DNA of 64,000 nucleotides from Alloyangia pacifica (lineage in GTDB: Bacteria; Pseudomonadota; Alphaproteobacteria; Rhodobacterales; Rhodobacteraceae). The stretch is from the NCBI RefSeq assembly GCF_900116195.1, contig NZ_FOZW01000019.1, positions 1 through 64,000 of the forward strand, written 5' to 3'. A program made the position numbers and the translations under genes. Under the pieces are notes generated by a model. That model searched no databases, was not told where the DNA came from, and saw only the letters and a program-made list of their open reading frames with translations. This document shows, piece by piece, positions 35,069 through 43,654 of the stretch (positions are counted from its first letter, which is position 1; each line of letters begins with the position of its first letter).

Positions 35069-36736
35069 TCACCAAAGGTCCCATCGCCCCGCCCCCAAGA
35101 CGGCGACCGCGACCAGCAGGTTCGCCGTGGCATGTGCTATGACGGCATCACTTAACTTGCCGCGCCTCGAAGCGGCGAAACTGAAGGCCAACCCGGCGAG
35201 CAGACCGGCAATCCAATTGCTATGGAGAAGCGCAAACGCCGCAGCGCTGATCAATGCCGCGGGCCAATGCCAGTCGTAGCGAGCCTTTGTGAAGTCCGCC
35301 GAAATCAGGCGACGTTGCAGGTAGCCCCGAAACGCCAGCTCCTCGATAACCGGCACAATGAGAATGCTGCCGACCAGCCGGAACCCTAGCCACACCCACA
35401 TGTACCCAATGCTCCAACCTTCTGCCTGGGCAACATCCCTCAGGCTGCGCGCAGGCGCTGCCGGAGGGTGAAGCGCAAGCCAGAGTAGGAAGACGGAAAC
35501 TCCGATGAGCAGGGGCGCGATGATCTGCTGCGGCGCATATGCGAGCCAAGTTTTGCATCTTGCCACCAATGTGAAAACGCCCCCGCCAAGCCAGAACAAT
35601 GCCAGCACCGTTGCGACCACCCGCAGGGGATAGAGCGCGTCTTGACCAACCGAGAAGGCTCCGGTCAGCATTGCGACACCTAGCCAGACGAGAACGGGCA
35701 GCAGGAAGTCTGGTGTGGCGCTATCGGAGGCCTGTGCCGATGAAATATCGCGTGCGTGGAACCATGTGATATGTCGACTGATCGCGACAATCCCCAGTGT
35801 TACAAGACAGAAGAAGACCCAGCCTGCCAAGGAGTGGAAAGCGCCATTGGCGATTTCTGGTCCCAAGTTTTGGCCGACGAGAATGAGTCCGGAGATCCTC
35901 AGGCCGTTGGCCAAGAAGGACAGGCCGACGCCCAAGGGCACGAGGAGCAGAGCTTGCGGAAAGCGATGTTCTTCGCGGAAGCGCCACAGGTACCCGGCCA
36001 GGAACAAGGCGACCAGAGCCATCCCGGCGATTCCCGAGCAACTGGGGTTCACCACCACGGCAAAATTGTCAAAGCCGACCGCCGATATGTCGGGATCAAC
36101 CCAAGCGCCCTCGCAGCAGACGCTGAGGATCCCGAAGGTCAGAAACAGCACCGGGAGGGAGATCTCCAACCAAAATGGCTGAACGAGCGGCACTACCAAG
36201 GCGAAGCCGAAACCGACAAGCAGCGCACCGAACAAGACCGGCCGCAATTGTGCCGCCAAGCTGCCGAGTGCGCCCCCCAGCGCCGCGAAAAGTATTGAAA
36301 AAACCATCGCTACAGCGCTGGCGATCCAAAGCACCATCAGTGCCGGGCCGCCCCAGGCTGCAAACCAGGGCAGCCCGAAAATCGCAAAGCTTGCGCAGAA
36401 GAACAACAGGGCAAGCAAGAAGTGCAGCAGTAGCCACTCTCCGTGCCATCTACCCAACCGGGCGTTGGCAACTTCGATCTCTGATCGAATTCGCTCTCCC
36501 CAGTAGAGCCACAGGGCGCAGAGGGCGACAATCAGGCTTCCCGAAACAAGCGTAACGCAAAGGATGGCAGCCTGCCAAAGGGTTGGCAGGCGCTCGATGA
36601 CATCTTCTTCGTACTGGACGGTCAGGCTTACGAATAAAGTCAGATGTTCGAAAAGCAGAACCGATGTTGCAATGAAGATCCGCGGCGCAACGCGACGCTT
36701 CGCAAGCTGTTCATCAATATTCATCGGAGCCGGCAA
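35069..36736 (-). CDS. xrtE: Exosortase E fused to a CPBP intramembrane protease (555 aa)
   Basis: The N-terminal 320 residues form a polytopic exosortase with the three conserved residues: Cys233 in NPSCSG, Arg280 in ANGLRISG and His301 in GAFHSLAGW. The C-terminal 200 residues are an Abi/CPBP protease with EELAFRG (Glu465, Glu466, Arg470), FALLHSNWIAG and AHATANLL. This two-domain form is exosortase E of the VPEID-CTERM system. It should cleave the sorting signal of target proteins at the inner membrane and attach or release them to the surface. The neighbouring 80-residue gene, 10 bp upstream, is its evident target. The start could also be ATG 36724. Confidence 0.9.
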   Translation of the reverse strand: MPAPMNIDEQLAKRRVAPRIFIATSVLLFEHLTLFVSLTVQYEEDVIERLPTLWQAAILCVTLVSGSLIVALCALWLYWGERIRSEIEVANARLGRWHGEWLLLHFLLALLFFCASFAIFGLPWFAAWGGPALMVLWIASAVAMVFSILFAALGGALGSLAAQLRPVLFGALLVGFGFALVVPLVQPFWLEISLPVLFLTFGILSVCCEGAWVDPDISAVGFDNFAVVVNPSCSGIAGMALVALFLAGYLWRFREEHRFPQALLLVPLGVGLSFLANGLRISGLILVGQNLGPEIANGAFHSLAGWVFFCLVTLGIVAISRHITWFHARDISSAQASDSATPDFLLPVLVWLGVAMLTGAFSVGQDALYPLRVVATVLALFWLGGGVFTLVARCKTWLAYAPQQIIAPLLIGVSVFLLWLALHPPAAPARSLRDVAQAEGWSIGYMWVWLGFRLVGSILIVPVIEELAFRGYLQRRLISADFTKARYDWHWPAALISAAAFALLHSNWIAGLLAGLAFSFAASRRGKLSDAVIAHATANLLVAVAVLGAGRWDLW

Positions 36737-36746
36737 CTCCGGTTGA

Positions 36747-36989
36747 TCAGGAACGGCGACGCCGAGTCCCAGTCATCACGGCAATGCCGCCGAGAACGAA
36801 CAGAAGGCCGGCTGCGGCTCCTTCTGCGTGGATCTCGGGCACGGCGACACAATCATGTCGGCACTTATCCTTAGGGGGCGGCTTGCCATTGCCTCCACCC
36901 TGACCGCCCGCGAGGGCGACGTTTGACGTCAAAAGTAGATTCGCTGCCAGAACAGCTGCAGTCATGAAATAAATATTAAAATTCTTCAT
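36747..36989 (-). CDS. Small VPEID-CTERM sorting-signal protein (80 aa)
   Basis: Signal peptide at residues 1-27 (ending SNVALA), a short mature part rich in glycine, proline and charged residues with two cysteines (KDKCRHDC), then the sorting tail: VPEIHAEGAAAG, a hydrophobic helix LLFVLGGIAVM and a terminal RRRR cluster. The usual VPEID is VPEIH here. Predicted mature peptide is only about 20-25 residues. It is 10 bp from the exosortase E gene in the same operon. GGGG lies nine bases before the ATG at 36989. Function beyond being a target is unknown. Confidence 0.85.
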   Translation of the reverse strand: MKNFNIYFMTAAVLAANLLLTSNVALAGGQGGGNGKPPPKDKCRHDCVAVPEIHAEGAAAGLLFVLGGIAVMTGTRRRRS

Positions 36990-37601
36990 CTGAAAATTCC
37001 CCAAAGGAATGATGTCCACGGAACATATCCTTTGCTCTGATTCTGGAAAACGTGAAGTTGAATGCTTCTGAAGCGAAGGGAAGGAAATATGCCGAAAAGC
37101 TCGTCCCACCGCTGAAATTTTGAACACCCGGCGTCGGGTGTCAGGAAGTGCCGCGTCTTCCGAAATGGTTTCCATCGGGGGACGTGTCGGGCGAACGTTG
37201 AGCTTCGCGGCTGCGCCGAACTTGCGAGGGGGCATTTTCTGCATGGGATGTGTCTGCGGCTCAAGATGGAAAACCTGTTCACCAAATAGGCGCTTCCGGA
37301 ACACGTTCTAACGCGGCCAACATAGCTTGAAGTACCTCCGGCGCAGGCCGAGACAGCGCTGGCATTGAAAGACATCTGCGCTCAGACAGAATCGCGACGC
37401 CCGGACGCGAGCCCCGAAAGTGATCGAACATCCTCCCCGATGGGGAAAAAATCCGCAAATGCGGGCTGGCGGCGCATTTAACCTATGGCGACGCCATAAA
37501 ATCCTTGATTTGGGAGAGTGCGCGATGAAGCCTCGTAAAGGTTTCTGTGGCCTTCAATTTGATTTCCGTAAGTTTTTCAATGATATTAATTTTCGCGAGA
37601 A
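36990..37601. other. Divergent intergenic region between VPEID/xrtE and the arabinose-donor operon
   Basis: 612 bp with no convincing gene. Short frames here lack ribosome sites and similarity. The region is AT-rich just before 37602 and contains a 7-bp perfect inverted repeat at 37122-37139. Promoters for both directions must lie here. Confidence 0.5.
37122..37139. repeat. Perfect 7-bp inverted repeat
   Basis: ACACCCG, loop GCGT, CGGGTGT. It could be a transcript hairpin in the leader of the VPEID-CTERM gene (133 bp upstream of its start) or an operator. On the minus strand it is followed by TCAAAATTTC, which is not a clean U-tract. Confidence 0.35.
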
Positions 37602-39062
37602 ATGTGCATGGACGATTCACACAATTTTCGTATTGCCCAAGATGATTTGACCTTGGTCATCGATCTTGACGGCACGCTTATACGTAGTGACATGCTCTAC
37701 GAGACGTTTTGGTCGGCGATTTCACGCAGATGGCTCAATCTCGTTCCAGCCCTTCACGCAGTGTGCCAAGGGCGTGCGGCGCTCAAACGGCGCCTAGAGG
37801 AACTCGGAGCCGTCGAGCCCGGTTTTCTTCCTTACAACACGGAGGTCATAGCCCATATCAAGGATTGGCGGGCGCAGGGCGGCCGCACTGCTTTGGTGTC
37901 GGCGTCCGATCAGAGGATCGTTGACCGGATAAGCGCGCATCTCGGCCTGTTCGACGATGTCCACGGCTCGGATGGGAAGCATAACCTGAAAGGTGAGGCC
38001 AAGGCAGAGCGACTGCTCGAACTCTATGGTCGGGGGAATTTCGTCTATGTCGGAGATTCTTCAGCGGATGTTCCAGTTTGGAACGCCGCCGAGCGTGCTG
38101 TGACGGTGGACGTCTCGCCGGCATTGGCCAAACGCGTCGACCAGCAGGCCGGAGAGGTGAAGCATCTTCAGACAGGTGGAGCGGACCGAACGCATGCGGC
38201 GTTCCGGGCGTTGCGACCGCACCAATGGCTCAAGAACGTTCTGGTGTTCCTGCCTCTGCTGGCTGCGCACAAGTTCGAGTGGTTGCCAATCACGCAAGCG
38301 CTGCTCGCCTTCGTTGCCTACAGCCTCATCGCGTCTTCTGTCTACCTGCTCAACGATCTGCTCGACCTCGCAGCCGACCGGGCGCACCCGCGCAAGCGCA
38401 CACGCCCCTTCGCCGCAGGCGATCTGCCGTTGTCCTGGGGGACGGTCATGACCCCTGCACTGCTGCTTGCAGGCTTCGCGCTGGCGGCCTTTCTCGGTAC
38501 CGGATTCTTTGCGGTGATGGCGTTCTACTTCGTGATGACTACCGCCTATTCGCTGGCGTTGAAACGCAAGCTCGTGGTGGACATCTGCACACTGGCAGGA
38601 CTTTACACGCTTCGCATCATTGCTGGCGGGGTCGCGACGCAGACGCCGTTGTCCGTCTGGCTCCTGGCGTTTTCGGTCTTCTTCTTCTTCTCTCTGGCTG
38701 CCGTGAAGCGACAGGCCGAGTTGGTCTCGAGCGCAGCTCAAGGCAATATCAAGGCGCAAGGGCGCGGGTACACCACCGAAGACATCCCGGTCGTCGCGAA
38801 CATGGCGGTCGCTTCCGGGTACATCTCGATCCTGGTCATGGCGCTTTACCTGAACACCGACGCTGTCCGAAGACTGTACAATGAAACCGCGCCGCTCTGG
38901 GGGATATGCCTTGTGCTTCTATTCTGGGTGAGCCGTACCGTCATGATCACGCACCGGGGATGGATGCAGGATGATCCGGTCATCTTCGCAGCCAAGGACC
39001 GCGTTTCACTGGTTTGTGCGGTATCGATTTTCGTCCTGGCGACGGCCGGGGTTATGCTATGA
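37602..39062 (+). CDS. HAD phosphatase fused to UbiA-type DPPR synthase (486 aa)
   Basis: Residues 1-190 are a HAD phosphatase: DLDGT at 21-25, SASDQ at 100-104, GDSSAD at 151-156. Residues 200-486 are a UbiA prenyltransferase with NDLLDLAAD (251-259) and DICTLAGLYTLRIIAGG, about eight helices. The UbiA branch is that of decaprenyl-phosphate phosphoribosyltransferase (Rv3806c), which joins PRPP to polyprenyl phosphate; the HAD part can remove the 5-phosphate, a job done in mycobacteria by a different phosphatase. It opens a four-gene operon with ATGA overlaps to GtrA, dprE1 and dprE2. Start ATG 37602 or 37608; no strong ribosome site. Confidence 0.85.
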   Translation: MCMDDSHNFRIAQDDLTLVIDLDGTLIRSDMLYETFWSAISRRWLNLVPALHAVCQGRAALKRRLEELGAVEPGFLPYNTEVIAHIKDWRAQGGRTALVSASDQRIVDRISAHLGLFDDVHGSDGKHNLKGEAKAERLLELYGRGNFVYVGDSSADVPVWNAAERAVTVDVSPALAKRVDQQAGEVKHLQTGGADRTHAAFRALRPHQWLKNVLVFLPLLAAHKFEWLPITQALLAFVAYSLIASSVYLLNDLLDLAADRAHPRKRTRPFAAGDLPLSWGTVMTPALLLAGFALAAFLGTGFFAVMAFYFVMTTAYSLALKRKLVVDICTLAGLYTLRIIAGGVATQTPLSVWLLAFSVFFFFSLAAVKRQAELVSSAAQGNIKAQGRGYTTEDIPVVANMAVASGYISILVMALYLNTDAVRRLYNETAPLWGICLVLLFWVSRTVMITHRGWMQDDPVIFAAKDRVSLVCAVSIFVLATAGVML

Positions 39063-39481
39063 GCCCTATGGCTCTCGTTTTTCGTTACAGCGCCTTCGCG
39101 GTACTGGCGACGCTGGCCAATCTTGGGACACAGCGACTGGTGCTCTCAGTGGACGACGGTGCTGCGGGCTTCGCCCTTGCAGTCTTCCTCGGAACGATGG
39201 TCGGGCTCGTTCTCAAGTACCTGCTAGATAAGCAGTGGATCTTCAATGACCGCTCTACCGGGATCGCCGCTCATGGTCGGAAATTCCCGCTCTACGTGAC
39301 CATGGGCATCATGACCACGGCGATCTTCTGGGGCATGGAGACGGCATTCTGGCTGGCCTTCCACAGCGACGCCATGCGTGAACTCGGGGCCGTGCTGGGC
39401 CTCACGGCGGGCTATATCGTGAAATACTGGCTGGACCGCCGTTTCGTCTTTGTGAAAGGAGCGGTGGCAGGGTCGGCATGA
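39059..39481 (+). CDS. GtrA-family membrane protein, likely DPA flippase or partner (140 aa)
   Basis: Four hydrophobic helices and the GtrA signature KYLLDKQWIFND and KYWLDRRFVFV (duplicated K-x2-L-D-x2-x-F/W-x-F). In mycobacteria the GtrA-like protein Rv3789 lies beside dprE1/dprE2 and has been linked to moving decaprenyl-phosphoryl-arabinose or to arabinosyl transfer. The gene is joined by ATGA overlaps to both neighbours, so it is surely part of this pathway. The start at 39059 is set by that overlap; a longer frame from 39014 is not needed. Confidence 0.83.
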   Translation: MSPMALVFRYSAFAVLATLANLGTQRLVLSVDDGAAGFALAVFLGTMVGLVLKYLLDKQWIFNDRSTGIAAHGRKFPLYVTMGIMTTAIFWGMETAFWLAFHSDAMRELGAVLGLTAGYIVKYWLDRRFVFVKGAVAGSA

Positions 39482-40812
39482 TGCGCAGAGAAGTTCTTAC
39501 CGGTTGGGGGAGGTATCCCAGCAAGCCATGCCTCGTGACGGCGCCGCGCACTGAGAGCGAGGTTTCCACGCTCGCGCGCCATGGCGGGGTCATCGCACGC
39601 GGCAATGGCCGGGCCTATGGTGACAGCGCGCTCGGGGGCGCCGCGACGCTCGATATGCGGCGGATGAACCGTATCTTGTCGTTTGATCCCGCGACCGGCG
39701 TCCTCGTGGCTGAAGCTGGGCTGCTGCTTGCGGACATCATCACGACCTTCCTGCCGCGTGGCTGGTTTCCTTACGTGACCCCTGGCACCAAGTTCGTCTC
39801 TCTTGGCGGCGCCATTGCATCCGACGTACACGGCAAGAACCATCATTGCGACGGTGCCTTCGGCAGCTTCGTCGAGTGGGTCGATCTCGTCGGCGCAGAT
39901 GGCAAGATGCGGCGGCTGAGCCGCAGCGACAACGATCCGTTGTTCGAGTGGACACTTGGGGGCATGGGCCTTACTGGGGTCATCCTGCGCGCTGCGATCC
40001 GCCTGCGGCCGGTGGAAAGCGGCTGGATCCGACAGCGCACGATAGTTGCCCCGAACCTGCGCGCGGCAATGGCGGGATTCGAAGAGGCACAGGATGCCAC
40101 TTATTCGGTTGCCTGGATCGACTGCTTGGCCACGGGATGCGCGCTCGGGCGCTCGCTCATAATGCTGGGCGAGCACGCGCGCGTCGAGGAAGTCCCTGAT
40201 GCTTTCCGCGCAAGCCCGCTCTCGACGCCGACCAAGAAAAAGCGAACCGTGCCCTTCGACGCTCCGGCGCTGGCGCTCAACAGGTACTCGGTAAAGGCTT
40301 TCAACGCGCTCTACTGGCGCAAGGGGCAGGGCGGTCCCGAGGAGGTCCTGATCGACTGGGACAGCTATTTCTATCCGTTGGATGCAATCCTCGGCTGGAA
40401 CCGAATTTATGGTCGCAGGGGCTTTGTGCAATTCCAATGCGCGCTTCCGTTGGACAGGGCCGAAGCGGGTCTCATCGCTCTGCTCACCGCGACGGCGCGC
40501 GCGGGTCAGGGCTCCTTTCTTGCCGTTTTGAAGCGCTTCGGTGCGCAGGACAGCCGCTTTTCCTTCCCGATGGAGGGTTTCACGCTCGCACTCGACTTTC
40601 CGGCGAACCCGAAGACGTTTGCCCTGCTTGACCAACTGGACCGCATCACGCTCGCGCATGGCGGTCGCTTTTACCTCGCCAAGGACGCGCGTCTCTCTGC
40701 TTCAACTTTCCATGAGGCGGACCCGCGCGCGGCCCAATACCGAGACTTGCGCCGCGGTGCCGGACTGGATCACGCTTTCGCCTCGGCTCAATCCCAAAGG
40801 CTTTTGTTATGA
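39478..40812 (+). CDS. dprE1: Decaprenylphosphoryl-beta-D-ribose 2-oxidase, DprE1-type (444 aa)
   Basis: An FAD-binding oxidase of the VAO fold: ARGNGRAYGDSAL (40-52), GGAIASDVHGKNHH (110-123, with His118 at the FAD site), WTLGGMGLTG, and the C-terminal block SFLAVLKRFG ... FYLAKDARLSA. Lys402 matches the catalytic Lys418 of the Mycobacterium tuberculosis enzyme. Ala371 stands where that enzyme has Cys387, the residue bound by benzothiazinones. It oxidises the 2'-OH of polyprenyl-phosphoryl-ribose to the keto form for DprE2. Both ends overlap neighbours by ATGA. Confidence 0.92.
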   Translation: MMRREVLTGWGRYPSKPCLVTAPRTESEVSTLARHGGVIARGNGRAYGDSALGGAATLDMRRMNRILSFDPATGVLVAEAGLLLADIITTFLPRGWFPYVTPGTKFVSLGGAIASDVHGKNHHCDGAFGSFVEWVDLVGADGKMRRLSRSDNDPLFEWTLGGMGLTGVILRAAIRLRPVESGWIRQRTIVAPNLRAAMAGFEEAQDATYSVAWIDCLATGCALGRSLIMLGEHARVEEVPDAFRASPLSTPTKKKRTVPFDAPALALNRYSVKAFNALYWRKGQGGPEEVLIDWDSYFYPLDAILGWNRIYGRRGFVQFQCALPLDRAEAGLIALLTATARAGQGSFLAVLKRFGAQDSRFSFPMEGFTLALDFPANPKTFALLDQLDRITLAHGGRFYLAKDARLSASTFHEADPRAAQYRDLRRGAGLDHAFASAQSQRLLL

Positions 40813-41555
40813 CAACTGTGACGTTTCCTCCGGTTCTCGTGATCGGGGCCCGTTCCGACATTGGCCGCGCGGTCGCGCACCGCTTCGCCGCCGCCGGCCA
40901 CGCGGTCATTCTGGCCGCTCGCCGTGCCAGCGAGCTTGAGCAGGATCGCGCGGATATCTCGCTGCGCCATGGCGTCGAGGCGACTCTGGTGGAATTCGAC
41001 GTGCTCGACACGGGGGGCATGGCCGACTTTGTCGCGCAGATCTCACCCGAGCCGCAGATTGTCGTATCAGTCGTCGGTGCGATGGGCGACCAAGCTGAAA
41101 GCGAGAGTTCTCCGGCGGCGGCGGCGCTGATAATGCGCACCAATTACGAGGGGCCCGCACTGATACTCGGACTCTTTGCCGAGCGCATGGCAAAGGCCGG
41201 GACCGGAACCATCGTCGGCGTAAGTTCTGTAGCGGGCGACAGGGGGCGAGCGTCGAATTACATCTACGGCTCAGCCAAGGCGGGGTTTACCGCCTTTCTG
41301 TCGGGACTGCGCAACCGCCTTGCCGACAAAGGGGTTCACGTGCTGACGGTTAAGCCCGGCTTCGTGCGGACCAAGATGACCGAGGGCATGGACCTTCCGA
41401 AACGTCTGACCGCCGCTCCCGAGGAGGTAGCCGACGCGATCTATGCCGCGGTCGGCAAACGCCACAACGCCATATATGTCCGGCCTATCTGGGCGCTGGT
41501 CATGGCGGTGATCCGGTCGATCCCCGAGCCGATCTTCAAGAAGACCCAGTTGTGA
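40809..41555 (+). CDS. dprE2: Decaprenylphosphoryl-2-keto-ribose reductase, DprE2-type SDR (248 aa)
   Basis: A short-chain dehydrogenase with GARSDIG (13-19) for NAD(P)H, VSVVGAMG, VSSVAGDRG and the catalytic YGSAK. The C-terminal hydrophobic segment RPIWALVMAVIRSIPEPIF is typical of DprE2 (membrane association). It reduces the keto intermediate to polyprenyl-phosphoryl-D-arabinofuranose, completing the epimerisation begun by DprE1, with which it is coupled by ATGA. It ends 22 bp before the end of the opposing FAD enzyme gene. Confidence 0.9.
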   Translation: MTTVTFPPVLVIGARSDIGRAVAHRFAAAGHAVILAARRASELEQDRADISLRHGVEATLVEFDVLDTGGMADFVAQISPEPQIVVSVVGAMGDQAESESSPAAAALIMRTNYEGPALILGLFAERMAKAGTGTIVGVSSVAGDRGRASNYIYGSAKAGFTAFLSGLRNRLADKGVHVLTVKPGFVRTKMTEGMDLPKRLTAAPEEVADAIYAAVGKRHNAIYVRPIWALVMAVIRSIPEPIFKKTQL

Positions 41556-41576
41556 CCGATGCGTGTCATGCGCGCG

Positions 41577-42734
41577 TCATCCTGCCGCAAAGGCACAGCG
41601 CAGCACCCGGCGCGCGACGCTGGGGGCGGTGGTGAACTTGATGCTGGACAGGCTGACCAACCCTCTCGGGCCACCCTCCGCGCCATGGTCGTGGATTACG
41701 TCGCGGTCGAGCAGCTTGAGGCTCGATGGGGCGGCCGCAGGCAACATTCCACGGCTGACCGACGTCACGTCTTCCGGCCGAGCGTCGAGCCCGGGGCAGG
41801 CGAGGTTGCAACGCGCGAGAAAGCGCGCGATTGCCTCCTCGGACACCTCGGTGTCGGGATGGCTGCAATCGACAGGAATGTACCCGGTGCCAAGAAAGGT
41901 CTTCCCTTCGGAAGGGTAGAGAAAGATCATTCCGCCCGCATCGCCCGGTACCGAGAGCGACAGACCGGAGGTGGCCGGAAAATCTTTTTTTACCATGAGA
42001 TTGAATGCATTTGCTGGAAATCCGAAGCGCGCCCTGCAGGTAGGATCGACGCTTTCAGCGAGCGCCTGCGTGGCGTATCCCGCGGCAAGGATCACGCGCA
42101 TCGCGCCGATTTTCCCTGCGCCGCAGCGTACCGCCGTCACGTGCTCCGCTTCAAACTCCACCCCGGTGACTTCCTGCCCCTCCCGGATGTCCAGCCCGGC
42201 CGCTCGGGCGCGCTCGGCGAGTGCGGCAATCAGTGCGTTGCTGTCCGGCACCACCAATTCCTCCCAGTGGGCACCTCCCAAGAGGCCCTCGCTTCGGGCA
42301 CCGGGAAAAGCGTCGCGCGTGGCAGCGGGGCTCAGAACCCGGCCGGAGGGGATGCGCTTTTCCTGCGGTACGCCCCTGTTGCGATCGGGCCCGATACTCC
42401 GCTCCATAAGGAAGGCGGCGCGGAATACGCAGGGCCGCTTGAGGCCCTCTCCGTAAAGCGGCATGAGAAACGCCTGCCGCGATACAAGATCGGGAAACGA
42501 ACGGAGAAACCAGCGGCTGTCTTCCAGCGAGGCGCGGAAACGGCGCATGTCGAGGCTTTGCAGGTAGCGCAGTCCGCCATGCAGGATACGGTACCAGCCA
42601 CCGGTCGCACCCGCCGCGAGCTTGTCCTTCTCGAGCAGCAGTGCCCGATGACCGCTCTCGGCCGCCTGAAGGCCGATCATCAACCCGTGGATGCCACCGC
42701 CGACGATGACCAGATCGTAGTTCTCATCTTGCAT
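41577..42734 (-). CDS. FAD-dependent oxidoreductase, DAO/glycerol-3-phosphate dehydrogenase-like (385 aa)
   Basis: N-terminal DLVIVGGGIHGLMIGLQAAESG, an FAD motif, followed by LLLEKDKLAAGATGGWYRILHGGLRYLQ, the GlpD/DAO-family signature (LHGGLRYL). The C-terminal part is that of the DAO fold; no GlpD C-terminal domain is seen, so it is shorter than a true GlpD (about 500 aa). A role in glycerol phosphate or amino-sugar oxidation is possible. It lies convergent to dprE2 and divergent from the unknown gene at 42863. Start ATG 42734 is chosen over 42764 because it lies next to the FAD motif. Confidence 0.76.
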   Translation of the reverse strand: MQDENYDLVIVGGGIHGLMIGLQAAESGHRALLLEKDKLAAGATGGWYRILHGGLRYLQSLDMRRFRASLEDSRWFLRSFPDLVSRQAFLMPLYGEGLKRPCVFRAAFLMERSIGPDRNRGVPQEKRIPSGRVLSPAATRDAFPGARSEGLLGGAHWEELVVPDSNALIAALAERARAAGLDIREGQEVTGVEFEAEHVTAVRCGAGKIGAMRVILAAGYATQALAESVDPTCRARFGFPANAFNLMVKKDFPATSGLSLSVPGDAGGMIFLYPSEGKTFLGTGYIPVDCSHPDTEVSEEAIARFLARCNLACPGLDARPEDVTSVSRGMLPAAAPSSLKLLDRDVIHDHGAEGGPRGLVSLSSIKFTTAPSVARRVLRCAFAAG

Positions 42735-42862
42735 GATGCCGCATCCGTCAGGGACTGTTGCCACTCCGACAATAGATGGGCTCGGTGCTCGCGCAATATT
42801 TCATACCTCTCGCAACAAGCGGCTTTTTTTCGAGCTGCTATTGCGCAGGCACCGAGGCACGC

Positions 42863-43651
42863 ATGGCGTTGATTTCGAGCCTTCCCGTGGACACGCATGT
42901 CCACTTCTATCCAGGGTTCAGCATCGACTGCTGCCTTACGAGCGCTGCCAGCCATATGGCGGCGGTACCTGGCAGCGACAAACGCGGCGTGCTTTGCCTC
43001 GTGGAGAACGCGGGTCTCAATGTGTTCGACACTTTGACGGGCAGATACGGCCGCTGGACGGTGAGCGAAACCCCCGAAGCCGTCGTGCGGCAGGCGCTTC
43101 GCGCGGATGGTACCCGGCTCCTCCTTGTCGCGGGACGGCAAACAGTCACCTCCGAGGCGCTCGAAGTGCTGCTGATCGGTTTTCGCGGGATGATCCCGAA
43201 CGGGCTCCCCCTAGCGGAGGTGATCGAGCGCGGTCTCGAGGCGGAGGCCCTGGTGGTATTGCCCTGGGGCGTTGGCAAGTGGACCGGCGCGCGCGGCGCG
43301 CGGATCGACTGGTGCATCGAGCAGGGGGTGCCGCGGACTTCGGTCTTTCTCGCCGACAATGGTGTGCGCCCCGCGCTGATGCCGCGTCCGACCCGTCTTG
43401 CTCGGGCCGAGGCGCTGGGATGGCGCGTGCTTGCGGGCACCGATCCGCTGCCGCTACCGCAGGGGGATCGCGATCCTGGCAGGTTTGGGATCGTTCTCGG
43501 CGGGATCTCCACAGGCGATCTGACCTTTCGTGCGATCGCTGCTCAATTGCGTGCATGTGCCGCGTCTCCCGAGACCTACGGGCAACTCGCCTCGGGGCGG
43601 CAGTTCCTGCGCCGGCAGGTGGCGATGCAGATTCGGAAGAGGAGGGGCTGA
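42863..43651 (+). CDS. Conserved-looking protein with DTHVHFYPGF motif (262 aa), unknown
   Basis: I do not recognise this gene. Near the N-terminus is LPVDTHVHFYPGF, reminiscent of the metal-binding H-x-H strand of amidohydrolase/PHP-type enzymes, but no clear further metal motifs follow. It is rich in aliphatic residues and ends with a basic RKRRG. The start ATG 42863 has CCGAGG upstream; a longer frame reaches back to 42776 but looks non-coding. It sits 3 bp before a membrane metal-hydrolase-like gene and probably forms a pair with it. Confidence 0.6.
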   Translation: MALISSLPVDTHVHFYPGFSIDCCLTSAASHMAAVPGSDKRGVLCLVENAGLNVFDTLTGRYGRWTVSETPEAVVRQALRADGTRLLLVAGRQTVTSEALEVLLIGFRGMIPNGLPLAEVIERGLEAEALVVLPWGVGKWTGARGARIDWCIEQGVPRTSVFLADNGVRPALMPRPTRLARAEALGWRVLAGTDPLPLPQGDRDPGRFGIVLGGISTGDLTFRAIAAQLRACAASPETYGQLASGRQFLRRQVAMQIRKRRG

Positions 43652-43654
43652 GCA

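Noticed and set aside
39412-40659. 415-codon minus-strand frame
   Set aside because: Antisense shadow of dprE1; composition is typical of reversed GC-rich coding DNA (Arg, Glu, His rich).
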